From: JBJXFY01 sp046155815
Lineage (GTDB): Bacteria > Verrucomicrobiota > Verrucomicrobiia > Limisphaerales > CAIMTB01
Length of the DNA: 6,661 bases
Reading direction: 5' to 3'
NCBI GenBank assembly: GCA_046155815.1
Contig: JBJXFY010000198.1
Location: forward strand, 1-6,661
Made by a program: the position numbers and the translations under genes. The notes beneath the pieces were generated by a model. It saw only the letters and a program-made list of their open reading frames with translations. It did not search any database and had not been told where the DNA came from. Below are positions 1-5,899 of this stretch, piece by piece; position 1 is the first letter of the stretch; every line of letters starts with the position of its first letter.

Positions 1-26
1 GCATCAAGGAGGCGAGGCCCGCGTCG

Positions 27-51
27 ATCCGCGGATGGGCGCCGCATCCGC
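27..51. repeat. Short inverted repeat / potential hairpin
   Basis: GCGGATG at 31-37 is the exact reverse complement of CATCCGC at 45-51, giving a 7-bp stem with a 7-nt loop. The left arm also lies in a 10-bp perfect palindrome, ATCCGCGGAT, at 27-36. No T-run follows, so it does not look like a classical intrinsic terminator. It could be an operator-like site, a weak terminator for an upstream gene, or chance in GC-rich sequence. Confidence 0.3.
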
Positions 52-122
52 TGCGCGGCACAGAGGGGCTCCGAGGCCATGCCCCGTCGAAGTTGCGAGC
101 GGCTCCGGAGTTGATTTAAGGC

Positions 123-151
123 TTGGCAGCGGGCGGTCCGTTGCTTATCCA
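123..151 (+). promoter_or_regulatory. Weak sigma-70-like promoter candidate
   Basis: TTGGCA at 123-128 matches the -35 consensus TTGACA at five of six positions. After a 17-bp spacer, TATCCA at 146-151 matches only the TAT of the -10 consensus. The site lies in an AT-richer patch just before the ATG at 174, which would leave a leader of about 15 nt. The -10 match is poor and promoter consensus sequences are not well defined for this kind of organism, so this is only a candidate. Confidence 0.22.
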
Positions 152-173
152 AGAATTAAGCCGTAGTCCCGCC

Positions 174-3100
174 ATGAGTTCCCGACTTGTCCGTGGGTTT
201 CGCAGCGGTTATGCCGCATCTGCCGGGTTGCTGCTGCTGGCGACACCATCGCGGGCCCAGGTCCAGATCACCGGCGCGACGCTCGCCGCCGACGGACGGC
301 CCACCGTTACCTTCCAGTCCGGCGCGGACGCCTATCACCTCCTGCTCCGCGGCGCCACGGCGGACTTGATCCAGACGCCGGCCAACGCCCGGCTCGGCGT
401 CGCGGGCGCAGCCACGCTGGCGGACCGCGCGCCGCTGGCCGGAGGCGCCGCCGCCTTCTACCGCCTGCGCGAGGTGCCGCGCTCGGCTCCGCTGGACGTG
501 GACCACGACGGCATGGACGACCTCTACGAGCTGGTCCGGCCCGCGATCCTCGACCTGCTGGACCCAGCCGACGCCGACGAGGACGCGGACGGCGACGGCC
601 TGACGAACCGGGAGGAATACCAGCGCGGCTCGGACCCCGAGGCCGCCGGGCTGACCACGCTCAGCACCTCGCCGGTGAGCGGCGAGCGCGCAGTGTCCGT
701 GAACCGGGAGTTCGTGGTGCGCTTCAGCCAGCCGCTCGGCGCGGGCGCGGCGCTGGACACCACGCGCTTCTTCGCGACCGCGAACGGCCGGCGCCTCCTC
801 GGGCGCGTGGACCTCGCGGCCGACCGCCGCTCCGCGACGCTCTTCCACCTTGAGCCGCTGCCGGGGAGCGCCCGCGTGCACGTGCGGTTCGACGCGACGC
901 AGCTCCCCGACCGCAACGGCCGCGCGGTGGACGCGGATGGCGACGGCCTCGCGGGCGGCATCCGCATCGTGGACTACGACACGGCGTCCGGCACGCTGGT
1001 GGCGGGCACGGCGGTGGTCGGGCGCGTGTTCGCGTCGGAGTTCCTGCCCGGCGGCGTGGTGAACCGTCCGCTGGCCGGCGTCACGATCACCGTGGACGGC
1101 CAGGAACAGGGCCTCCGCGCCGTGACCGACGCGCTGGGCAACTTCCGCCTCGATCCCGCGCCGGCCGGCGAGTTCTTCGTGCATGTGGACGGCCGGACCT
1201 CACCGGACAGCGAGTGGCCCGGCGGGGCCTACTACCCGTTCGTCGGCAAGAAATGGACTGCCCTCGCGGGCCGCCCGGACAACCTCGCCGGGGGCCATGG
1301 GGAGATTTACCTGCCGAGGATCGAGGCCGCCGCGCTCCAGCCGGTGAGCGCGGTGCAGGACACGGTGGTCCGCTTTCCGGCCGGCGTCACCAACGGGAAC
1401 CCCGACTTCACCGGCGTCTCGATCACCGTGCCGGCCAACGCGCTCTTCAGCGAGAGCGGCTCGCGCGGCGGCCGCGTGGGCCTTGCGCCCGTCGCGCCGG
1501 ACCGCCTGCCGGAGCCGCTGCCGCCCGGCCTGAACCTGCCGCTCGTCATCACCGTGCAGACGGACGGCCCGGCAAACTTCGACCGCCCCGTACCGGTACG
1601 CTTCCCCAATCTGCCCGATCCCGTTACGGGCGAGCTGCCGCCGCCCGGCGCCCGGCTGGCGCTGTGGAGCTTCAACCACGACACCGGCCGCTGGGAGATC
1701 CAAGGCGCGGCCTTCGTCACGGCGGACGGGAAGTACGTCGAGAGCGCGCCCGGCGTGGGCATCCGCCAGCCCGGCTGGCATGGCATCGCGCCCGGCGTCG
1801 GGGCGGTCGGCGGGCTGCTCGTCCAGGGCGTGCCGCTCCAGCCGTGCGACGGCACCGGCCCCTGCGACGACGGCGACCCCTGCACGGTCAACGACCGCTG
1901 CCTCAACGGCCGCTGTCTGGGGGACCCGCCGGCCGGCGCGGATTTTTGCGGGCCCAACCAGGACATTGGCGTGGACGCGGGCGGCTGGCGCGAGACGGCC
2001 AATGATGCCGACGCCAGCGGCAGCTACTGCCAGCCGGACAAGCCCACGGATTCATCCATCGTCTGCTACGATGCCGTGACCAAGACGTGGAAGCTGCGGC
2101 TCACCGGGGTCCGTGCCGGCGGGCTCGTGAACACCAGCATGTCCGGCAGCATGGAGCCGCAGCTGGGCGTCAACGTCACCTCGAACAACTACTGCACCGT
2201 CATCCAGACGCTGAAGGGCTACGTGGGCCGCGGCCGGGCGACGGGGGCGGACGGCTGGCATTCCCGCGCCGCCAGCCTCGCGCACGAGCGCTCGCACCGG
2301 GACGACGAGTTCATCCCCATCACCCGACGGCGCTGGCGTGAGCTCGAGCGCGCGGTCGAGGCCATCTGCATCCCCTGCACCGTGCCGCGCGCCGAGGCCG
2401 AGCGCCGCCTGCGGGCGCGCCTCACGGCCCTCGCCAACCAGGCCTGGCGGGACGCGCTGGCGGACTGGGACATCGTCTCCCCGCCGCACATCCACGACAC
2501 GCGGCGCAACGACGGCCCCTACCAAGTTGCCCAGCGCGTGCTGGACGGCATCATCACCGGCATCCGCGGGCACGCCACCGGGCAGGGCTGGCCGGCCTGT
2601 CCGCCGGGCGTGCTGCTGGCGGGCGTGCCCGGCCGACGGCTGGTGGAGGATCCTTGGTGCCTCCCGGCCGGCCCCTCGCTGCAGGGGTTGTTCGGCCCGG
2701 TTTTGCTCGGGCCGGCATCCGGGTTCTCCAACCTCGTCGTCACCGCCAGCGCGGCGGTGCTGGCAGCGGGTGCCGCCGCCCAGATCACCGCCACCGGCCT
2801 CTACCTCGACGGCAGCACGCTGGACCTCACGCCCGCCAGCCGCGGCACATTCTACGCCTCCGGCGACCCGGCCGGGGTCACCGTCGGCGAGGACGGCCGC
2901 GTCACGGCTGTCGGCCCCGGCAGCACCGAAATCACGGTGCGTCACGTCATGAGCCATGACATGCGGCCCATCATGGCCGCCGTGCTCTTCCGTGTCCGCT
3001 CCCCCGACGACCGCGACGACGACGGCCTCCCCAACGCCTGGGAAGTTGCCCGCGGCCTGGACCCCGACAACCCCGCCGACGCCCCCGCCGACACGGACGG

Positions 3101-5858
3101 CGACGGGCTGACCAATGCCGGGGAGTTCGAGCACGACACGAACCCGCGCAACCGCGACACCGACGGCGACGGCCGCGGCGACGGCACGGAGGTTCTCGCC
3201 GGCTCGGATCCCCGCGTGGCCGACGCGGCACCGGGGGCATCGGCCGAAGGGCTGCACTACTTCCTCCTGCTGGACCTTGATTCCGGCAACATCGTGCAGC
3301 GCGGCGTCGCCGGCAGCCAGGGTCGCGCGCACGACAACCTGATCCTCGCCCCCGACCGCCGCTATCGCGAGTGGGTGCTGCAGGCCGCGACGCTGGACGT
3401 GGCGAGCGTCGAGTTCACCACGCCCGCCTCCGGTGAGACGTTTGAGATTCCGGCCTTCGTCTTCCATCCGGACGACTCCGGCGACACCGACGGCGACAGC
3501 CTCGACAACACCGGCGAGTTCATCCTCGGCACCGGCGAGGAGGACGCGGACTCGGACGACGACGGCCTGCTGGACGGCGCCGAGACCCGGCAGGGAACGA
3601 ACCCGCTCGACGGCCGGGCCGTGGCCACGGGCGTGATCGGTTCCCTGGACCTGCCGGGCAACGCGGTGGACCTGGCGGCGGTCAACGACCTGGCGGCCGT
3701 GGCGCTCGAGGAGCAGGGCGTGGCCGTCTTCAACGTGTTCAACGGGCTCAACCCCACGCTCATCGGCCGCGTGGACACGCCCGGCCGCGCAGTGCGCGTG
3801 GCGCTCGCCGGCACCTACGCCGCCGTGGCGGACCAGGGCGCGGGGCTGGCCATCCTGGATCTCGCCGACCCGCCGGCCGCGCGGCTGCGGCACTCGATCC
3901 CGCTCAACGGCTCCGTGGAATGCGTCACGGCGGCGGGCGGCTTCGCCTTCGCCGGCACGAGCGCCGGCGAGGTGGCGATGGTGGACGTGGCGTCCGGCCT
4001 CGTGCTGTCGCGCGCGGCCATCGGCGGCAGCGGGCCGCTCGTGGACCTCGTGGCGGCGGGCGATTTCCTCTACGTGCTGGCGGGCGCCACGCTGCACGTC
4101 CTCGCCTACCGCGACGGCGCGCTCGAGACGCTGGGCGCCGTCCCGCTGCAGGCCGCCGGCCAGGGCCGGCGGCTGTTCGTGGGCGGCGGCGTGGCCTACG
4201 CCGTGCATGCCCGGGGCTACAACACCTTCAGCCTCGCCCAGCCCACGGCGCCGGTGCTGATCGCGGCCGGGCAGACGGCGCAGTTCGGCTGGAAGCAGAT
4301 CGTGCTCAACGGCACCGGCCTCGGCCTCGCCGCCGTCAGCCCCAACTCCACCCTCGACGGCCCCCACAACGTCTCGCTCTACAACACAGCCGACCCCGCC
4401 GTGACCGACGCCTTCCAGACCACGTTCGTCACGCCCGGCGTCGCCTTCGCCACCACGCTCTACAACGGCCTCGCCTACGTCGCCGACGGGCAGTCCGGCC
4501 TGCAGGTGGTGAACTACCTCGCCTTCGACAGCCGCGGCGTGCCGCCCGGCATCACGCTCAGCACCGGCTTCGCCGCCGGCGCGGCCGAGGAGGGCCGGCT
4601 CATGCGCCTTTCCGCCGCGGTCACGGACGACGTGCAGGTCCGCAACGTCGAGTTCTACGTGGACGGCCTGCGCGTTGCGACCGACGGCAACTACCCCTTC
4701 GAGGTCTTCGCCTACGCGCCCGTCATCGCGCCCGGCCGCAGCAACGTCACCCTGCGCGCCCGCGCCACGGACACCGGCGGCAACGCCGCCTGGAGCACGG
4801 AACTCGTCCTCGCGCTCGTGCCGGACGCCACCCCGCCCCGCGCCACGCGCTCCGTGCCCTTCGCCGGCGCGCTCACCGGCGGGCCGGAGTCGGCGGCGGT
4901 CTTCTTCAGCGAGCCGCTCGACCTCGCCACGCTCGGCGCGGCCTCCGTCCAGCTCCTCGCGGCGGGGCCGGACGGCGCGCCGGGCACGGCCGACGACGTG
5001 CCGGTGCCCGCCGAACTCGAATGGCGCGAGACCGCCAACGCCGTCTTCCTCCGCCTCGCCGCCCGCCTCGGTCCCGGCACGTACCGGCTGCGCGCCACCA
5101 CCGCGCTCACCGATCCGGCCGGAAACCCGCTGGCCGCCGAATTCATCGCCGGCTTCCGCGTCTTCGACTTCCGCGACGACGACGGCGACGGCGTGCCGGA
5201 CGAGCTGGAGCCCGGCCTGGGCCTCGACCCCACGCGCGCGGACACGGACGGCAACGGCCTCGTGGACGGCCGCGAGGATCCGGACTTCGACGGCCTGATC
5301 ACGTCGTGGGAAATCCTGGCCGAGACCAATCCCGGGCTGGCCGACACCGACGGCGACGGCCTCACCGACGGGTTGGAGGACGCCGACGGCGACGGCCTCA
5401 CCAACGCGCAGGAGGCCGCCCTGGGCACGCACCCGCGCCTGCCGGACACCGACGGTGACGGCTGGAGCGACGAGGCCGAGTTTGCCGGCCGCAGCGACCC
5501 GCTGAATCCCACCTCGCGGCCGCGCTATTTCGTGACTGGCCGGCCGCCGGTCGCGGCGCTGCGGCTCGGCGTGCCCGCGTCGTGCGGGCAGCCGTTCTTC
5601 ATCGTGGGCCGGCCGCCGGTGGCCGCGCTCCGCACGGGCGTTCCCGGCGCCGGCGAGCAGCCCTACAACACGGTCGTCGCCCGCCCCCCCGTCGCCGCCC
5701 TGCGCACGGGCATCCCGACGTCGGGTGAGCAGCCCTACAACACGGTCGTCGCCCGCCCACCCCTGAGCGCGCTGCGCACGGGCCTCCCCGGGGCCGGCGA
5801 GCAGCCCTACAACACCGTCATCGCCCGGCCTCCAGTCGGGGTCGAATACGCCCCGTGA
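174..5858 (+). CDS. Giant secreted multidomain protein (TSP3 / Big_5 / HExxH / LVIVD propeller / RPP repeats)
   Basis: Exported mosaic protein of 1894 residues, probably on the cell surface or in the matrix; no specific substrate can be named. The ATG at 174 is preferred over the upstream in-frame TTG at 123 because it starts directly on a signal peptide: Arg at 4, 7 and 10, a hydrophobic stretch 13-24, and an SRA|Q cleavage site after residue 28. No Shine-Dalgarno sequence is visible. Domains in order: N-terminal beta module 29-107; TSP3 Asp-rich calcium repeats 108-158; Big_5 162-262; carboxypeptidase regulatory-like 281-340; ZU5-like 412-537; six-Cys segment 558-592; unassigned domain 596-829 with HERSH at 704-708; Big_2 853-925; TSP3 945-1017; unnamed module 1018-1099; TSP3 1100-1147; seven-bladed LVIVD-type propeller 1148-1453; Big_7-like 1454-1550; Big_5 1552-1666; TSP3 1668-1785; RPP repeats 1789-1894. 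There is no LPXTG, PEP-CTERM, lipobox or C-terminal membrane helix. Domain names rest on motif recognition and boundaries are approximate. The reading frame is intact, with no frameshift seen. Confidence 0.93.
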   Translation: MSSRLVRGFRSGYAASAGLLLLATPSRAQVQITGATLAADGRPTVTFQSGADAYHLLLRGATADLIQTPANARLGVAGAATLADRAPLAGGAAAFYRLREVPRSAPLDVDHDGMDDLYELVRPAILDLLDPADADEDADGDGLTNREEYQRGSDPEAAGLTTLSTSPVSGERAVSVNREFVVRFSQPLGAGAALDTTRFFATANGRRLLGRVDLAADRRSATLFHLEPLPGSARVHVRFDATQLPDRNGRAVDADGDGLAGGIRIVDYDTASGTLVAGTAVVGRVFASEFLPGGVVNRPLAGVTITVDGQEQGLRAVTDALGNFRLDPAPAGEFFVHVDGRTSPDSEWPGGAYYPFVGKKWTALAGRPDNLAGGHGEIYLPRIEAAALQPVSAVQDTVVRFPAGVTNGNPDFTGVSITVPANALFSESGSRGGRVGLAPVAPDRLPEPLPPGLNLPLVITVQTDGPANFDRPVPVRFPNLPDPVTGELPPPGARLALWSFNHDTGRWEIQGAAFVTADGKYVESAPGVGIRQPGWHGIAPGVGAVGGLLVQGVPLQPCDGTGPCDDGDPCTVNDRCLNGRCLGDPPAGADFCGPNQDIGVDAGGWRETANDADASGSYCQPDKPTDSSIVCYDAVTKTWKLRLTGVRAGGLVNTSMSGSMEPQLGVNVTSNNYCTVIQTLKGYVGRGRATGADGWHSRAASLAHERSHRDDEFIPITRRRWRELERAVEAICIPCTVPRAEAERRLRARLTALANQAWRDALADWDIVSPPHIHDTRRNDGPYQVAQRVLDGIITGIRGHATGQGWPACPPGVLLAGVPGRRLVEDPWCLPAGPSLQGLFGPVLLGPASGFSNLVVTASAAVLAAGAAAQITATGLYLDGSTLDLTPASRGTFYASGDPAGVTVGEDGRVTAVGPGSTEITVRHVMSHDMRPIMAAVLFRVRSPDDRDDDGLPNAWEVARGLDPDNPADAPADTDGDGLTNAGEFEHDTNPRNRDTDGDGRGDGTEVLAGSDPRVADAAPGASAEGLHYFLLLDLDSGNIVQRGVAGSQGRAHDNLILAPDRRYREWVLQAATLDVASVEFTTPASGETFEIPAFVFHPDDSGDTDGDSLDNTGEFILGTGEEDADSDDDGLLDGAETRQGTNPLDGRAVATGVIGSLDLPGNAVDLAAVNDLAAVALEEQGVAVFNVFNGLNPTLIGRVDTPGRAVRVALAGTYAAVADQGAGLAILDLADPPAARLRHSIPLNGSVECVTAAGGFAFAGTSAGEVAMVDVASGLVLSRAAIGGSGPLVDLVAAGDFLYVLAGATLHVLAYRDGALETLGAVPLQAAGQGRRLFVGGGVAYAVHARGYNTFSLAQPTAPVLIAAGQTAQFGWKQIVLNGTGLGLAAVSPNSTLDGPHNVSLYNTADPAVTDAFQTTFVTPGVAFATTLYNGLAYVADGQSGLQVVNYLAFDSRGVPPGITLSTGFAAGAAEEGRLMRLSAAVTDDVQVRNVEFYVDGLRVATDGNYPFEVFAYAPVIAPGRSNVTLRARATDTGGNAAWSTELVLALVPDATPPRATRSVPFAGALTGGPESAAVFFSEPLDLATLGAASVQLLAAGPDGAPGTADDVPVPAELEWRETANAVFLRLAARLGPGTYRLRATTALTDPAGNPLAAEFIAGFRVFDFRDDDGDGVPDELEPGLGLDPTRADTDGNGLVDGREDPDFDGLITSWEILAETNPGLADTDGDGLTDGLEDADGDGLTNAQEAALGTHPRLPDTDGDGWSDEAEFAGRSDPLNPTSRPRYFVTGRPPVAALRLGVPASCGQPFFIVGRPPVAALRTGVPGAGEQPYNTVVARPPVAALRTGIPTSGEQPYNTVVARPPLSALRTGLPGAGEQPYNTVIARPPVGVEYAP
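495..647 (+). other. TSP3 calcium-binding repeat cluster 1 (protein segment)
   Basis: Residues 108-158 of the giant protein contain DVDHDGMDD followed by DADEDADGDGLTNREEY. These have the Asp spacing of thrombospondin type 3 repeats, which bind calcium through Asp side chains and stiffen linkers. The preceding FYRLREVP motif (around residue 95) and this cluster form an N-terminal block that I associate with large exported verrucomicrobial proteins; that association is from memory. Confidence 0.8.
1845..2660 (+). other. Cysteine-rich segment plus HExxH-containing domain (protein segment)
   Basis: Residues 558-829 hold 13 of the protein's 15 cysteines. The first six (558, 564, 570, 576, 581, 592) follow C-x5-C-x5-C-x5-C-x4-C-x10-C, with the core CDDGDPCTVNDRC. 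This resembles short disulfide-knot repeats such as the Dictyostelium CTDC type. The rest has Cys at 619, 631, 674, 732, 735, 809 and 829 and the motif LAHERSH, with HERSH at 704-708 fitting the HExxH zinc-peptidase signature. Glu 723, 725 and 729 lie 19, 21 and 25 residues after the first His and are possible third ligands. A second histidine cluster, HIH, is at 772-774. I do not recognise the domain family. Peptidase activity is an inference from one short motif. Confidence 0.5.
3006..3614 (+). other. TSP3 clusters 2 and 3 flanking an unnamed module (protein segment)
   Basis: Residues 945-1017 carry DDRDDDGLPN, DTDGDGLTN and DTDGDGRGD. Residues 1100-1147 carry DTDGDSLDN and DADSDDDGLLD, ending in the typical GTNPLDG. 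Between them, 1018-1099 is a non-repetitive, beta-looking module with motifs HYFLLLDLDSG, AHDNLILAPDRRYREW and FTTPASGETFEIP. I cannot assign it to a named family. The arrangement suggests a rigid calcium-dependent stalk interrupted by one small folded domain just before the propeller. Confidence 0.65.
3615..4532 (+). other. Seven-bladed LVIVD-type beta-propeller (protein segment)
   Basis: Residues 1148-1453 contain seven recurring strands of the LVIVD type, each a small-residue/aromatic strand, a Gly turn, then a hydrophobic strand. Recognisable cores are VALEEQGVAVFNV, AAVADQGAGLAILDL, FAFAGTSAGEVAMVDV, FLYVLAGATLHVLAY, VAYAVHARGYNTFSL, GLAAVSPNSTLDG with VSLYNT, and LAYVADGQSGLQVVNYL. Seven cores match a complete propeller ring. 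LVIVD repeats are known in extracellular bacterial and archaeal surface proteins and are thought to mediate binding; no ligand can be inferred here. Confidence 0.7.
5175..5522 (+). other. TSP3 calcium-binding repeat cluster 4 (protein segment)
   Basis: Residues 1668-1783 form the longest Asp-rich array in the protein: DDDGDGVPD, DTDGNGLVD, DPDFDGL, DTDGDGLTD, DADGDGLTN and DTDGDGWSD, ending at SDPLNPTSRP. It joins the second Big_5 domain to the C-terminal RPP repeats and probably forms a calcium-stiffened stalk. At the DNA level it repeats short GAC/GGC/GCC runs, which also explains the long open frames on the opposite strand. Confidence 0.8.
5538..5855 (+). repeat. C-terminal tandem RPP repeats (about 72 bp units)
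   Basis: Four tandem units end the giant protein: 5538-5606 (23 codons), 5607-5678, 5679-5750 and 5751-5822 (24 codons each), followed by a truncated fifth unit (5823-5855, ARPPVGVEYAP). The consensus is [GA]RPPVAALRTG.P..GEQPYNTVV, written with dots for variable positions. Units 2 and 3 share a 32-bp identical stretch (5655-5686 and 5727-5758) and unit 4 differs from it at only three positions, so the array grew by recent tandem duplication. Unit 1 is the most diverged, with a Cys (residue 1804), no GEQPYNT and one residue fewer. Function unknown. Confidence 0.9.
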
Positions 5859-5899
5859 ACCCTTTCCAGCCCACCTTCCCTTCAACCAACCCTCCAGCC
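5859..5899. other. Short intergenic gap, no terminator
   Basis: These 41 bp are dominated by C and T, with no stem-loop, T-run or purine-rich ribosome binding site. The lack of a terminator and the short distance favour transcription of both genes as one unit. The missing Shine-Dalgarno sequence before the second ATG matches the first gene and suggests SD-independent initiation or translational coupling. Confidence 0.5.

Larger units (their letters stand above)
1..173. other. Upstream leader, no assignable gene
   Basis: No convincing gene is visible here. The three forward frames run open from the window edge to stops at 112-114, 117-119 and 162-164. Their translations are short, rich in Arg, Pro and Gly, and match no family I recognise. 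The frame ending at the TAA at 117-119 has the most G/C at third positions, so it could be the last 38 codons of an upstream gene, but the peptide gives no support beyond that. From about 111 the composition becomes noticeably more AT-rich (TTGATTTAAG, then TTATCCAAGAATTAAG), as expected for a promoter region in a GC-rich genome. Confidence 0.5.

Noticed and set aside
31..51. Intrinsic terminator
   Set aside because: A 7-bp hairpin exists but no U-run follows it.
123..173. TTG at 123 as the start of the giant gene
   Set aside because: It would add 17 residues in front of a clean signal peptide that begins at the ATG at 174, and it overlaps the candidate -35 element.
156..1184. Minus-strand open frame of 342 codons
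   Set aside because: Its composition is His/Arg/Ala/Val-rich with no recognisable fold, and it fully overlaps the well-supported plus-strand signal peptide, TSP3 and Big_5 coding sequence.
1986..5043. WRETAN occurring twice (near residue 607 and in the second Big_5)
   Set aside because: The six-residue match is not extended by similarity on either side and the two copies lie in different domain contexts, so coincidence is the simplest explanation.
3920..5458. Plus-strand open frame of 512 codons in another frame
   Set aside because: It is extremely Arg-rich and low in complexity, a typical out-of-frame reading of GC-rich DNA over the propeller, Ig-like and TSP3 coding region.
5175..5522. 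Dockerin domain reading of the DxDGDG motifs
   Set aside because: Motif spacing and the DTDGDGLTD-type consensus fit TSP3 repeats; the paired 22-residue duplicated dockerin layout is absent and no cohesin or cellulosome gene is nearby.
5538..5855. CRISPR array
   Set aside because: The repeats are in-frame coding units without unique spacers and encode the conserved C-terminal protein repeat.
2052..5885. Long open frame of 1277 codons on the minus strand
   Set aside because: It lies wholly antisense to the giant gene. Its translation is a Val/Gly/Ala/Arg-rich mirror of the GAC-GGC and GC-rich codons with no domain, signal or start context. High third-position G/C on the plus strand removes stops on the other strand.
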